This document shows positions 9,241 to 17,630 of a stretch of DNA of 64,000 nt, in pieces (position 1 is the first letter of the stretch; each line of letters opens with the position of its first letter). The notes beneath the pieces were generated by a model that ran no database searches, was not told where the DNA came from, and worked only from the letters and a program-made list of their open reading frames with translations. Made by a program: the position numbers and the translations under genes. This DNA comes from Marivivens sp. LCG002. Lineage in GTDB: Bacteria; Pseudomonadota; Alphaproteobacteria; Rhodobacterales; Rhodobacteraceae. Where the stretch lies: NCBI RefSeq assembly GCF_030264275.1, contig NZ_CP127165.1, forward strand, positions 1,042,001 to 1,106,000, read 5' to 3'.

Positions 9241-9887
9241 TGGCTGAGACCCCAAAAGAAGAAAGCCTCTTTGACGCCCCTCCCATGGGCGAGCAGGAGC
9301 GGATGGTCGAAGCGATCCTCTTTGCTTCCGCCGAACCCGTGACCCTGCGCGAGTTGGAAACCCGTATGCCGCACGGCTGCAACCCGAGCGAGGCCGTGGC
9401 CCATGTGCAGCGCCGCTATGAAGGGCGTGGCGTTCGGGTGGTGCGTGTGGGCGAGGCTTGGGCCATTCGCACCGCGCCCGATCTCGGGTTCCTGATGCAA
9501 AAGGAAACGGTCGAGGTCAAAAAGCTCAGCCGCGCGGCCATCGAGACGCTGGCCATCGTGGCCTATCATCAGCCCGTCACCCGCGCCGAAATCGAGGAAA
9601 TCCGTGGGGTGTCGGTGTCGCGCGGCACGATTGACCAGCTGATCGAGATGGAATGGATCCGCTTTGGCCGCCGCAAGATGACACCGGGCCGCCCCGTGAC
9701 CTTTGTCGTGACGCAAGAGTTCCTCGACCACTTCGGTCTTGAAAGCGCGCGCGATCTGCCGGGGCTGAAAGAACTTCGCTCTGCGGGGCTACTGGATAAC
9801 CGGCCCAGACCCGGTTTTGATGCGCCTGATGATGAAGATGACCAGGAAGACGTCATCGATGATCAGGCCGAATTGTTCGAGGACTGA
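9240..9887 (+). CDS. scpB: Segregation and condensation protein B
   Basis: A 215-residue partner of ScpA in the SMC-ScpAB chromosome-organising complex. It is made of tandem winged-helix domains: MVEAILFASAEPVTLRELE opens the first, and IETLAIVAYHQPVTRAEIEEIRGV is the conserved second-domain core. The C-terminus is acidic. ATG 9240 shares a base with the scpA stop and has GAGGGA six bases upstream. The frame is open back to 9063, but that part antiparallels scpA coding and is ignored. In relatives I would expect tatABC soon after; here only a 66-codon gene follows. Confidence 0.95.
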   Translation: MAETPKEESLFDAPPMGEQERMVEAILFASAEPVTLRELETRMPHGCNPSEAVAHVQRRYEGRGVRVVRVGEAWAIRTAPDLGFLMQKETVEVKKLSRAAIETLAIVAYHQPVTRAEIEEIRGVSVSRGTIDQLIEMEWIRFGRRKMTPGRPVTFVVTQEFLDHFGLESARDLPGLKELRSAGLLDNRPRPGFDAPDDEDDQEDVIDDQAELFED

Positions 9888-9900
9888 ACGGAGCAGTAAA

Positions 9901-10101
9901 ATGAACCCGAACGGACTAGCCAACATGATTTTCCGCCGCCTGTTGCGGCAGGGGATGAACAAGGGCGTGCAAAAGATACTGAGCGCGACGGGTCCCGCCG
10001 AAACAGGGCAGGAACGGCAGCGTCGCGCCTCGGCGCAGGCCAATATGAAACGGGCAAATCAGGCGATCCGCTTGATCCGCATGTTTACGCGAATGCGCTG
10101 A
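9901..10101 (+). CDS. Small basic hypothetical protein (66 aa)
   Basis: A 66-residue, strongly basic protein that starts MNPNGLANMIFRRLLRQ and ends in an Arg-rich helix. The likely start is ATG 9901 with GGAGCAG at 9890-9896; the longer frame from 9817 runs through scpB. Similar short MN-N-L-NMI-R proteins occur after scpB in Rhodobacteraceae as I recall them, which supports its being real. It could be a nucleic-acid or membrane-surface binding peptide, but nothing here shows a function. It ends five bases before the convergent dcd. Confidence 0.6.
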   Translation: MNPNGLANMIFRRLLRQGMNKGVQKILSATGPAETGQERQRRASAQANMKRANQAIRLIRMFTRMR

Positions 10102-10106
10102 ACGGA

Positions 10107-11180
10107 TCAGCTCTTGAAGTGCTTCGAGAGCTTGAGACCCTGACCCTGATAGTTCGACTTGATCTCGCGGCCATAGAGCGTCTCGGGGATATGGCTCATC
10201 TTTTCATAGACAAGACGGCCGACGACTTGACCATGTTCGAGCACGAAGGGCGCTTCGTGGCAGCGCACTTCGAGAACACCGCGCGAGCCTTGGCCGCCTG
10301 CATCGGCGTGGCCGAAACCGGGGTCGAAGAAGCCTGCGTAATGCACGCGGAATTCCCCCACCATCGCGAGATAGGGCGCCATTTCGGCGGCATAGGCGGG
10401 CGGGATCGTCACGGCTTCGCGGCTGACGAGGATATAGAACGCACCGGGATCGAGAATGATGCGACCGTCGCTGCTGTGGACCTCTTCCCAGAAGTCGGCG
10501 GGGTCGTAATGGCCGATCAGGTCAAGGTCGATGACGCCCGTGTGCGGTTTGGCGCGATAGCCGACAAGGGTTCCTTGGCTCGGAGCAAGATCGACCGAAA
10601 ACCCAAGACCGTCGTCGATGACGGCTGTGCCGTTCACAAGCGGTGTTTCAGCGTGAAGCGTGCGAAGTTCCTCGTCCGAGAGCGCGGCACCGCCAAGACG
10701 GAAGCGGATCTGGTTGAGCCGCATTCCCGGGCGCACCAGCACCGAGAAAGAGCGCGGACATATCTCGGCATAGAGCGGCCCGTTGTAGCCGGGGGCGATC
10801 CTGTCGAATTCAACACCACCGTCGGTGATCGTGCGGGTCAGAAGGTCAAGCCGCCCGGTGGAGCTCTTGGCATTGGCGACCGCTTGGATGCCATGGGGTA
10901 GGGCGAGGCTCTCCATCAGCGGAACCACGTAGACGCAGCCTTTTTCAAGAACGGCGCCCTTGGTCAGATCGACACGGTGCATTTCGAATTCGGCAATGCG
11001 CTCGGCGACGGTGCGGCCTTCGCCAGCGAGGAAAGAGGCGCGGACGCGATAGGCAACGGTGCCAAGGCGCAGATCGAGCGACGCGGGCTGGATCTGGGCG
11101 TCGATGATCTCTGGGGTCGCGGTAAGGGCGGCGCTGGCAATGAGCCCGCGAATTTCCTGAGATGAAAGAACTCCGGTCAT
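10107..11180 (-). CDS. dcd: 2'-deoxycytidine 5'-triphosphate deaminase (long DCD form)
   Basis: A 357-residue protein of the long dCTP deaminase class found in alphaproteobacteria, about twice the usual ~190 residues because the dUTPase-like fold is duplicated. Conserved stretches include QIQPASLDLRLG near residue 30, AKSSTGRLD near 105, and GYNGPLYAEI and PGMRLNQIRF in the first half. Related repeats in the second half include GSRGVLEVRCHEAPF. The enzyme makes dUTP for dTMP synthesis. It lies convergent to the scpB cluster and downstream of the tRNA-Pro terminator. Confidence 0.9.
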   Translation of the reverse strand: MTGVLSSQEIRGLIASAALTATPEIIDAQIQPASLDLRLGTVAYRVRASFLAGEGRTVAERIAEFEMHRVDLTKGAVLEKGCVYVVPLMESLALPHGIQAVANAKSSTGRLDLLTRTITDGGVEFDRIAPGYNGPLYAEICPRSFSVLVRPGMRLNQIRFRLGGAALSDEELRTLHAETPLVNGTAVIDDGLGFSVDLAPSQGTLVGYRAKPHTGVIDLDLIGHYDPADFWEEVHSSDGRIILDPGAFYILVSREAVTIPPAYAAEMAPYLAMVGEFRVHYAGFFDPGFGHADAGGQGSRGVLEVRCHEAPFVLEHGQVVGRLVYEKMSHIPETLYGREIKSNYQGQGLKLSKHFKS

Positions 11181-11202
11181 GCTGTCCCCCTCGCGCTATA
11201 GC

Positions 11203-11236
11203 AAAACGCCCGCCCGATGGACGGGCGGGCGGTTTT
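11203..11236 (-). terminator. Rho-independent terminator after tRNA-Pro
   Basis: A perfect 9-bp stem pairs 11208-11216 with 11222-11230 (GCCCGCCCG / CGGGCGGGC, loop ATGGA). A GTTTTG run follows on the minus strand. It lies between the tRNA 3' end at 11239 and the dcd start at 11180. The base pairing is nearly symmetrical, so it could also act weakly on the plus strand (GGTTTTG). Confidence 0.7.
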
Positions 11237-11238
11237 GT

Positions 11239-11315
11239 TGGTCGGGCTAGCAGGACTTGAACCTGCGACCTTCCGTCCCCCAGACGGACGCGCTACCAGG
11301 CTGCGCTATAGCCCG
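11239..11315 (-). tRNA. tRNA-Pro (anticodon GGG), CCA encoded
   Basis: Folding the minus strand by eye gives a perfect 7-bp acceptor stem (CGGGCTA / TAGCCCG) and a D-arm GCGC...GCGC. The anticodon stem TCCGT/ACGGA closes the seven-base loop CTGGGGG, so positions 34-36 are GGG. The T-arm is GCAGG TTCAAGT CCTGC, followed by discriminator A and a genomically encoded CCA. It decodes CCC (and CCU by wobble). Confidence 0.96.
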
Positions 11316-11325
11316 ACTGAGGGCG

Positions 11326-11353
11326 TTCTTAACCGATTTGCCGGTAAGAGCAA
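11326..11353 (-). promoter_or_regulatory. Candidate promoter of tRNA-Pro
   Basis: Minus strand: TTGCTC (11348-11353), a 16-base spacer, TAAGAA (11326-11331), then a GC-rich stretch before the mature tRNA 5' end at 11315. Spacing puts the start about four bases upstream of the tRNA. The GC-rich discriminator is what stringently controlled stable-RNA promoters show. Confidence 0.4.
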
Positions 11354-11401
11354 GACGTGAATCGGCGAAATTTGAAATAGAATGCGAGAAAAGCGGCGGC
11401 T

Positions 11402-12058
11402 TTAGCCGATCAGATCCGAAACGATCTGCGGCAACAGACGGAAGTCATTGAACTTGCCCGCAAAGTCGAGCGCTTCGACTGGGGATTTGCGATAACCTTC
11501 GGTGAAAAGCACAAAGGGAATCGCCGAACGCGTCGCGGTTTCGGCATCCACATCGCTGTCACCCACATAGACGGCACGGGTCGCGCCCAGCATGTCGAGC
11601 GTATGCAAGAGCGGCGCAGGATCGGGTTTGCGCTGCGCCAATGTATCGCCCGCAACCACCGCGTCGAAAAAGCGGGCAAGGCCGAAACGCTCCAGCACGA
11701 AACGGGTCGGGCCTTCCGGTTTGTTGGTGCAAAGACCAAGCCGATGGCCCATGGCCTCAAGGGTTTCAAGTGTTTCGATGACATGCGGGTAAAGCACGGT
11801 TTCCACATGCGCATCATCATAAAGCGCAAGGAAAGCCGCCAGAGCGCTGGCATGCAACGCGGGATCAAGATCCGAGGCGGCAAGCGCAAGTTTGACAAGA
11901 TGCGGCGCGCCATTGCCGATAAAGCTGTGCACCTGCGGCAGCGTCAGCGCGGGGGCACCCAGATCGGCGAGCACGGCGTTAAGGCAAAGACGGATATCGG
12001 GGGCGCTGTCGATCAACGTCCCGTCAAGGTCGAAAACGACCGCAGATATGTCAGGCAT
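11402..12058 (-). CDS. gph: Phosphoglycolate phosphatase-like HAD hydrolase
   Basis: A 218-residue HAD-superfamily phosphatase. Motif I VVFDLDGTLID (residues 7-17) gives the nucleophile Asp. Motif II is LGLCTNKP, a Lys sits in AQRKPDPAPL, and motif III is VYVGDSDVDA. A helical cap of the phosphoglycolate phosphatase type lies between motifs I and II. The likely role is removal of 2-phosphoglycolate, but specificity within this family is not certain from motifs. Only two bases separate it from the upstream MerR-type regulator gene. Confidence 0.85.
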   Translation of the reverse strand: MPDISAVVFDLDGTLIDSAPDIRLCLNAVLADLGAPALTLPQVHSFIGNGAPHLVKLALAASDLDPALHASALAAFLALYDDAHVETVLYPHVIETLETLEAMGHRLGLCTNKPEGPTRFVLERFGLARFFDAVVAGDTLAQRKPDPAPLLHTLDMLGATRAVYVGDSDVDAETATRSAIPFVLFTEGYRKSPVEALDFAGKFNDFRLLPQIVSDLIG

Positions 12059-12060
12059 GT

Positions 12061-12753
12061 TCAGATGTCTTTTTGGATGCGGTCGAGAACGGTTTGAAGT
12101 CGATCAAGGTGCGGCGCGATGTCTTTGGCCTTGGCCCTGAGTCCTTCTCTGGTGGCACCGCGATAGACACGGAAAAACCGCGCAGGTGCGTTGATATCGT
12201 CGTCTTCGGGATCGCTCGGGATCGCAGCAGGATCGGGTTTGACGGGGTCAGCCGTTTTGGGCGTCAAAGGCACGACGTTCGAGGCTTCTGCGAACATGTC
12301 GATCTGGCGCGCGTCGACCGCACGCTCGATTTTGCGTTGGGGCTTCGGCGGGGTCGCTTCTTGCGACGCGGGGCTGTCCATCACGGGCGGCTCCTGCGGC
12401 GTATCGGGCAAGGGCGGGGTTGCTAGATCGGACTGCGGTGCCGTTTCCACCGCTTCGATTTCGATTGCGTCACTTTCGGCCAAGGACATCCCAAGGCTCG
12501 CAACATGCTTGACGCCTTCTTGCCGCAAGAGGCGCTGGACGCCCTTGATCGTCATTCCTTGATCATGCAGCAAAGCCTTGATACCGCCCAAAAGTTCCAT
12601 GTCTTCGGGACGATAATACCGACGGCCGCCGGCACGTTTGACGGGTTTGATTTGGGTGAACTTGCTTTCCCAGAACCGCAGCACATGTGCTGGCGTGTCT
12701 AACCACTCCGAGACTTCACTGATGGTCCGGAACGCATCGGGAGATTTGCCCAT
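12061..12753 (-). CDS. MerR-family transcriptional regulator
   Basis: A 230-residue protein. The N-terminal winged helix-turn-helix (about residues 8-80: [25 protein letters not shown], then [14 protein letters not shown]) is typical MerR. The remaining ~150 residues are acidic, Pro-rich and of low complexity, ending with a helical segment ([22 protein letters not shown]). No metal-binding Cys cluster is seen, so it is not a classical metal sensor. Its constant partner in related genomes is ihfA, nine bases upstream. The regulated genes are unknown. Confidence 0.85.
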   Translation of the reverse strand: MGKSPDAFRTISEVSEWLDTPAHVLRFWESKFTQIKPVKRAGGRRYYRPEDMELLGGIKALLHDQGMTIKGVQRLLRQEGVKHVASLGMSLAESDAIEIEAVETAPQSDLATPPLPDTPQEPPVMDSPASQEATPPKPQRKIERAVDARQIDMFAEASNVVPLTPKTADPVKPDPAAIPSDPEDDDINAPARFFRVYRGATREGLRAKAKDIAPHLDRLQTVLDRIQKDI

Positions 12754-12762
12754 CGGCTTGCC

Positions 12763-13065
12763 TTAGCTCTTGTTTCCTGCAGCTACGCGGTCGCGCATGA
12801 GGTGAGACGGGCGGAACGTCAGAACGCGGCGCGGCGAGATCGGAACCTCTTCGCCCGTTTTCGGGTTGCGACCGACGCGGGCTGCTTTGTCCCGAACCGA
12901 GAAAGTGCCGAACGAGCTGATCTTGACGGTTTCACCTTTGACGAGCGCATCGGAAACGTGGCCAAGCACGGCTTCGACAAGATTGGCGCTGTCGTTACGG
13001 GAGAGCCCGACCTCTGCATGAACCGCTTCGGCCAAATCCATACGCGTAAGTGTTTTATTAGACAT
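12763..13065 (-). CDS. ihfA: Integration host factor subunit alpha
   Basis: A DNA-bending HU/IHF protein of about 100 residues. [17 protein letters not shown] opens the dimerisation helices. [27 protein letters not shown] carries the body strands and the intercalating-proline arm ([20 protein letters not shown]). It pairs with IhfB to bend DNA in transcription, replication and phage or GTA packaging. Two adjacent ATGs (13068 and 13065) are possible; GAGGGG lies just upstream. A TTGACT box upstream may give it its own promoter inside the fabH-ihfA-merR run. Confidence 0.93.
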   Translation of the reverse strand: MSNKTLTRMDLAEAVHAEVGLSRNDSANLVEAVLGHVSDALVKGETVKISSFGTFSVRDKAARVGRNPKTGEEVPISPRRVLTFRPSHLMRDRVAAGNKS

Positions 13066-13090
13066 CATTAACCCCTCGGTAACGGTGCAA

Positions 13091-13119
13091 GCCTAGGCGA
13101 GGCAAGGAAGCCGAGTCAA
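13091..13119 (-). promoter_or_regulatory. Weak candidate promoter of ihfA
   Basis: Minus strand: TTGACT (13114-13119), 17 bases, CTAGGC (13091-13096). The -35 is good and the -10 poor. It lies in the 97-base gap between fabH and ihfA. Confidence 0.3.
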
Positions 13120-13165
13120 CAAGAACACATCCAAGAGAAGGGGAGGCGCTTGGAAATACGGTATT

Positions 13166-14137
13166 TTACCAGCGCAAAACGACCGAACCCCAAGCCAAAC
13201 CACCGCCGATAGCTTCGGTTACGACCAAATCGCCCTTTTTGATCTGGCCGTTCTGGACCCCGACCGACAGAGCAAGGGGAATCGACGCCGCCGAGGTATT
13301 GCCGTGGTCCTGAACCGTGACGACCACGCGATCCATCCCGACGCCAAGCTTTTTGGCGGTGGACTGGATGATGCGGATATTGGCCTGATGCGGCACAACC
13401 CAGTTCACATCGTCGGAGCCTAGCCCGACCTTCTCCAATGCGGTATGGGCGGTTTCGGCAAGCTTTTCGACAGCATGGCGGAACACTTCCTTGCCTTCCA
13501 TGCGAAGAACGCCCGTCGTTTTGGTCGAAACGCCGCCGTCGACATAGAGAAGATCGCGGTAAGAGCCGTCGGAATTGAGGTCCGTCGCCAGAATGCCGCG
13601 GTCGGTGTTCGCGCCCGTGCCCTCTTCGGCTTCGAGGATCACAGCGCCCGCGCCGTCCCCGAACAGCACACAGGTCGAACGGTCGGTCCAATCCATGATG
13701 CGGCTAAAGGTTTCGGCACCGATCACCATCACGCGGCGGGCCTGACCCGAAAGGATCAGAGCATTCGCATTGGTCAGCGCAAAGACAAAGCCCGCACAGA
13801 CCGCTTGCACGTCAAAGGCAAAGCCCTTGGTGTTGCCGATGCGCGCCTGAACCATGGTTGCGGCAGAGGGAAAGGTCAGATCGGCGGTCGAAGTCGCGAT
13901 GATGATGGCATCAAGGTCCGCGCCCGTCATCCCCGCCGAAGCCAGTGCCATTTCGGCGGCTTTGGTCGCCAGATCGGAGGTTGTTTCCCCTTCGGCGGCA
14001 AAGTGGCGGCGTTCGATGCCCGAGCGTGCGACAATCCATTCGTTCGAGGTGTCGAGACTCTCTTCGAAATAAGAGTTGGGAACCACCCGCTCGGGGAGGT
14101 AATGCCCGACGCCCTTGACCACTGCTCTCAAAGTCAT
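13166..14137 (-). CDS. fabH: 3-oxoacyl-ACP synthase III (FabH)
   Basis: A 323-residue condensing enzyme that starts fatty acid synthesis by joining acetyl-CoA to malonyl-ACP. The catalytic triad is visible: Cys in DVQAVCAGF near residue 112, His in VVPHQANIRI near 250, Asn in DHGNTSAASIP near 280. The start is ATG 14137 (MTLRAVVKGVGHYLP), the family N-terminus; the longer frame from 14272 runs through plsX. It follows plsX by 13 bases in the usual plsX-fabH order. Confidence 0.97.
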   Translation of the reverse strand: MTLRAVVKGVGHYLPERVVPNSYFEESLDTSNEWIVARSGIERRHFAAEGETTSDLATKAAEMALASAGMTGADLDAIIIATSTADLTFPSAATMVQARIGNTKGFAFDVQAVCAGFVFALTNANALILSGQARRVMVIGAETFSRIMDWTDRSTCVLFGDGAGAVILEAEEGTGANTDRGILATDLNSDGSYRDLLYVDGGVSTKTTGVLRMEGKEVFRHAVEKLAETAHTALEKVGLGSDDVNWVVPHQANIRIIQSTAKKLGVGMDRVVVTVQDHGNTSAASIPLALSVGVQNGQIKKGDLVVTEAIGGGLAWGSVVLRW

Positions 14138-14150
14138 TTTTCTATCCGCC

Positions 14151-15260
14151 TTAGCTATCGCTGGCTTGCGATGCGTTGCCGTTTGATACGGTATCTTGCG
14201 CAAGGGCAGCGGCAGATGCAACCCGCGCGGCCAAACGATCCGAAAAGCCCGCCTTTGCAAGACGATGGGCAAGCGCGATGGCCGCGCTCACGCCTGTGGC
14301 ATCGGCAGAGCCGTGGCTTTTGACAACCGTCTTGTTCAGTCCGAGGAACACACCGCCGTTGACGCGGCGCGGATCGACCCGCTTGCGCATACGGTTCAAT
14401 GTGCCGAGCGCAAAGAGCGCGGCGATCTTGCTGAAGATCGTCGCCTTGAAGGATTCGCGCAAAACACCCGAAATCAGGTTTGCGGTGCCTTCACCCGTTT
14501 TAAGCGCAACGTTGCCGGTAAAACCGTCGGTGACGATCACATCGACCTTTTTGGACGGGATGTCTCCGCCCTCGACAAAGCCGATATAATCGAACTCGCC
14601 CTTGTCGGCGACGGAATGGATCATCTCGTGCGCGACCTTGAGCTCGGCGCGGCCCTTGTGCTCTTCGACGCCGACGTTGAGAAGACCGACGCGCGGACGG
14701 TCGAGCCCCATGCCGTTGCGAGCATAAGAGGCCCCCATCAGCGCATAGGTCAAAAGATCATCCTGATCGGCGCGGATGTCGGCGCCCACATCAAGAACAA
14801 CGTTGAACCCGTTCTTGTTGAACGACGGCCACAAACAGGCGATCGCGGGACGGCTCACGCCTTCGGCTTTGCGCAGGCGAAGCATGGACATCGCCATCAA
14901 TGCGCCCGTGTTGCCACAGGAGACGACGACATCGGCTTGGCCCTCGCGGACTGCATCGATGGCGAGCCACATCGAGGTATTCTTGCCCGAGCGCAGAATC
15001 TGGCTCGGCTTGTCCGTCATCTTTACGACGTCGTCGGCATGGCGCACTTCGATGCGCGTGGCGAGACCCGTTTTGATGATGAGCGGAGTAAGTTCTTCTT
15101 GACGGCCAAAGACGAGGGCGCGGGCGCTCGGTTCCTGTTTCAGAAACAGAGAGAGGCCCGCGACCACAGCCGCAGGCCCTTTATCGCCACCCATGGCGTC
15201 AATCGAAAGAACGACAGTTTTGGCGCTAGCCTCGGACGTATCCTGATGGGCGTTCGTCAT
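14151..15260 (-). CDS. plsX: Phosphate acyltransferase PlsX
   Basis: A 369-residue enzyme that makes acyl-phosphate from acyl-ACP for phospholipid synthesis. SIDAMGGDKGP at about residues 19-29 is the diagnostic N-terminal motif. SCGNTGALMA and the TDGFTGNVALKTGEG stretch are also characteristic. It lies in the conserved rpmF-plsX-fabH order, 20 bases after rpmF, tying ribosome, membrane lipid and fatty-acid synthesis in one transcript. Confidence 0.97.
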   Translation of the reverse strand: MTNAHQDTSEASAKTVVLSIDAMGGDKGPAAVVAGLSLFLKQEPSARALVFGRQEELTPLIIKTGLATRIEVRHADDVVKMTDKPSQILRSGKNTSMWLAIDAVREGQADVVVSCGNTGALMAMSMLRLRKAEGVSRPAIACLWPSFNKNGFNVVLDVGADIRADQDDLLTYALMGASYARNGMGLDRPRVGLLNVGVEEHKGRAELKVAHEMIHSVADKGEFDYIGFVEGGDIPSKKVDVIVTDGFTGNVALKTGEGTANLISGVLRESFKATIFSKIAALFALGTLNRMRKRVDPRRVNGGVFLGLNKTVVKSHGSADATGVSAAIALAHRLAKAGFSDRLAARVASAAALAQDTVSNGNASQASDS

Positions 15261-15280
15261 CTCTGTCGGATCCCGTCAGC

Positions 15281-15487
15281 TTACGCTGCGTCGTCTTCCA
15301 GATCGATCTCGTTTGCCTGTGCAACGACTTCGCGATCAGCGTAGTGGCCGCAGGACGGGCATACGTGGTGCGGACGCTTGAGTTCGCCGCAGGACGGGCA
15401 TTCGTTGGGGTTAGCGGCAACGAGCGCGTCATGTGCACGGCGCATGTTGCGGCGCGATTTAGAAACTTTGTTCTGCTGGACGGCCAT
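15281..15487 (-). CDS. rpmF: 50S ribosomal protein L32
   Basis: A 68-residue protein with the L32 N-terminus [13 protein letters not shown] and two CPSC pairs ([22 protein letters not shown]) forming a zinc knuckle. The C-terminus is acidic. The start is ATG 15487. A TTGACA box lies about 75 bases upstream. Confidence 0.97.
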   Translation of the reverse strand: MAVQQNKVSKSRRNMRRAHDALVAANPNECPSCGELKRPHHVCPSCGHYADREVVAQANEIDLEDDAA

Positions 15488-15537
15488 GTCTCAACCTTTG
15501 GATTTAGGGGGCACCATGGCCCGTTGTTTCGTGTCTC

Positions 15538-15566
15538 GGATGAAATTCTCGGGCGTCATATGTCAA
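15538..15566 (-). promoter_or_regulatory. Candidate promoter of the rpmF-plsX-fabH run
   Basis: Minus strand: consensus TTGACA (15561-15566), 17 bases, then TCATCC (15538-15543). The -35 is perfect but the -10 weak. It lies in the 166-base gap between the DUF177 gene and rpmF, which holds nothing else I can support. Confidence 0.38.
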
Positions 15567-15653
15567 ATGACGGACCCTGTCGAGACTCGATCCGAAAGAG
15601 GCCGCGAACATACTGCGATTCAGCTATTTCGCAACCCCAATTAAGCGAGGCCC

Positions 15654-16208
15654 CTATTGCCCGTCTTTGTCCTTCTTTTCAAGGCTTTCTTTTAGCGAGG
15701 CGAGACCCGCAAAAGGACGCGCATCTTCGTCGCGCATCGGGGCTGTTCCGGGCTTGGAATAGACCGCTTCGCCAAGTTCTGCGCCGTCTTTGCGCGGAAA
15801 CTGGGGCAGAGCGAGGGCCAGCGACTCGATCATGACCGCCGCAATATCAAGCGTATTGGGCAGCTCTTCAGCCGAGTCGTCCTCGGGCATTTCGACTTCA
15901 TCGCCTTCGGGTTCGATGAAATCGCGCAGATAGGTGCGGCGCACCTCTTCGTCGATGCGGGTGCTTACGGGTTCGAGTGTGACGACGCATTCCTGCACCA
16001 CGGTTGCACCGATTTTACCGCTCAGAACCCAATCGAACTGGCCCAAAGGCTCCAGACTGCCCTCGAAGCGGAGCTTTTTGACGCCGATGATTCCCAGATC
16101 CTCGGCGATTGCCGCACGCTCTTCGGCTTCGGGGGTGAGCACAAAGGCCGTATCTTTACGGCCGGCAAGATCGGCAAGGCGGATGACATGTGTGGGCAGG
16201 GCGGACAT
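15654..16208 (-). CDS. YceD/DUF177 family protein
   Basis: A 184-residue DUF177-family protein. These are paired with rpmF in most bacteria and thought to act in 23S rRNA maturation or L32 assembly. Typical features are the CVVTLEPV central strand (residues ~75-82), the acidic middle segment (EPEGDEVEMPEDDSAEELP), and a C-terminal DARPFAGLASLKESLEKK. It is divergent from bamE. Confidence 0.88.
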   Translation of the reverse strand: MSALPTHVIRLADLAGRKDTAFVLTPEAEERAAIAEDLGIIGVKKLRFEGSLEPLGQFDWVLSGKIGATVVQECVVTLEPVSTRIDEEVRRTYLRDFIEPEGDEVEMPEDDSAEELPNTLDIAAVMIESLALALPQFPRKDGAELGEAVYSKPGTAPMRDEDARPFAGLASLKESLEKKDKDGQ

Positions 16209-16290
16209 TCTGCTTCCATTCTTGAACTAAAGGGTCCCGATGATGTAAGCGGGATGTTAAGGCACATCAAGCCAACGCAAGGGAGCAGCC

Positions 16291-16761
16291 ATGTCAGTCA
16301 TCCATCGTCGCAAGATCGCAGGTCTTCGCCGCTTTGTTCTTGGCGCGGCGCTTGTGACCGCACTCGTGGCCTGTAGCCCGATCGTGCGTAAACATGGCTA
16401 TGTCCCCGTGGAAGAGGACCTCGCCCTTGTGCAGGTCGGTGTCGATACCCGCGAAACCGTTGTCGATGTGATCGGTGCACCTGTTGCGACGGGTCTCCTC
16501 GAAGGTGGCGATTATTATTATGTCGCCAGCCATTTCCGCCATTATGGCCCGCTCAAGCCGCAAGAAATCCAACGTGACGTCGTCGTGGTCGTCTTTGACG
16601 GCAAAGGTGCAGTGGCCAACGTCGAGCGCTATGGTCTCGAGGACGGGAACGTCGTTACGCTCTCGCGGCGCGTGACCACGAGCGCGACCGCAGACAAGAC
16701 CTTCTTGCGTCAGCTGCTCGGAAACCTCGGCAATATCGATACGGGCCAGTTCATCAACTAG
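16291..16761 (+). CDS. bamE: Outer membrane assembly lipoprotein BamE (SmpA/OmlA)
   Basis: A 156-residue lipoprotein. A basic, hydrophobic signal peptide ends in the lipobox LVAC (Cys28). A compact BamE fold follows (VGVDTRETVVDVIGAPVATG, then YYYVASHF and the VVVVFDGKGAVANVERYGL strand). It is a component of the BAM complex that inserts outer membrane beta-barrels. It is divergent from DUF177 across an 82-base gap, an arrangement usual in the family. Confidence 0.93.
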   Translation: MSVIHRRKIAGLRRFVLGAALVTALVACSPIVRKHGYVPVEEDLALVQVGVDTRETVVDVIGAPVATGLLEGGDYYYVASHFRHYGPLKPQEIQRDVVVVVFDGKGAVANVERYGLEDGNVVTLSRRVTTSATADKTFLRQLLGNLGNIDTGQFIN

Positions 16762-16869
16762 GTCGCCGACCCGCCGCGCGTTACCGAAATTTCATTAGGC
16801 CCCGCCGCCCGCGCGGCGTAAACTTGCCCTATGGAACACATGCAGGCCAGTTGGCGCGGAGAGCGTGGA

Positions 16870-17589
16870 ATGCAGCATTCGTTGGTGCGGGGGCGATATC
16901 GTGTTCGCCTCGCCGAGACCGGAGCAGACCGTGATGCGGCCCAGAGATTGCGTCATCGGTGCTTTATCGGGCGAGAGGGGCGCGACGCGGACCGGTTTGA
17001 TCCCCATTTCGAACATATCCTCGTGGAAACCGCTCAGGGCGCGCTCGTGGCGACCTGTCGCTTGCATCTTTTGACCAAAGAGCGGATTGACGCCGAAAGC
17101 TATGTTGCGCAGTTCTATGACCTCTCTCCTCTCGCGGCGAGCGGGCCGATGCTCGAATTGGGCCGCTTTTGCGTTGAGCCTTCTGTGCGCGATGCCGATG
17201 TCCTGCGGGTGGTGTGGGGGGCTTTGGCCGAGATCGTCGACCAAACGGGTGCAAGGCTTCTCATCGGGTGCACGAGTTTCAAGGGCACCGATCCCGAGGC
17301 CTTTTGCCACGGATTTGCCCATCTGAACGCACATCACCTTGGACCCGAAGCGCTGCGTCCGCGCCGCAAAGCGCCGCTGTGCTTCGACTTTCCCCAAGTC
17401 GAGGCAGACCCAAAGGCGGCGGTCAGAGAACTTCCTTCGCTCTTGCGCACCTATCTGATGATGGGCGGCTGGGTGAGTGATCACGGCGTCATCGACCCCG
17501 ATATGGGCACGCTCCATGTGTTCACGGCCGTGCCCGTTGCCGCAATTTCGCGGGCAAGAGAGCGCTCGATCCGCGCCGCTTGCGCATGA
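16870..17589 (+). CDS. olsB: Acyl-ornithine synthase OlsB (GNAT-type N-acyltransferase)
   Basis: A 239-residue GNAT-fold enzyme of the OlsB/hemolysin-acyltransferase family, which transfers 3-hydroxyacyl from ACP to ornithine as the first step of ornithine lipid synthesis. Family features are LRHRCFIGREGRDADRFDPHFEH, LELGRFCVEP and the C-terminal YLMMGGWVSDHGVIDPDMGTLHV. ATG 16870 is preferred to 16831 because GGAGAG lies seven bases upstream. The second gene of the pathway, olsA, is not next to it; an ABC-F gene follows. The 108-base gap ahead of it holds a short GC hairpin without a T-run. Confidence 0.87.
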   Translation: MQHSLVRGRYRVRLAETGADRDAAQRLRHRCFIGREGRDADRFDPHFEHILVETAQGALVATCRLHLLTKERIDAESYVAQFYDLSPLAASGPMLELGRFCVEPSVRDADVLRVVWGALAEIVDQTGARLLIGCTSFKGTDPEAFCHGFAHLNAHHLGPEALRPRRKAPLCFDFPQVEADPKAAVRELPSLLRTYLMMGGWVSDHGVIDPDMGTLHVFTAVPVAAISRARERSIRAACA

Positions 17590-17630
17590 AACCCCTTGCA
17601 GGATTGCCCGCGCCGTTCTAGCTGGACGCC

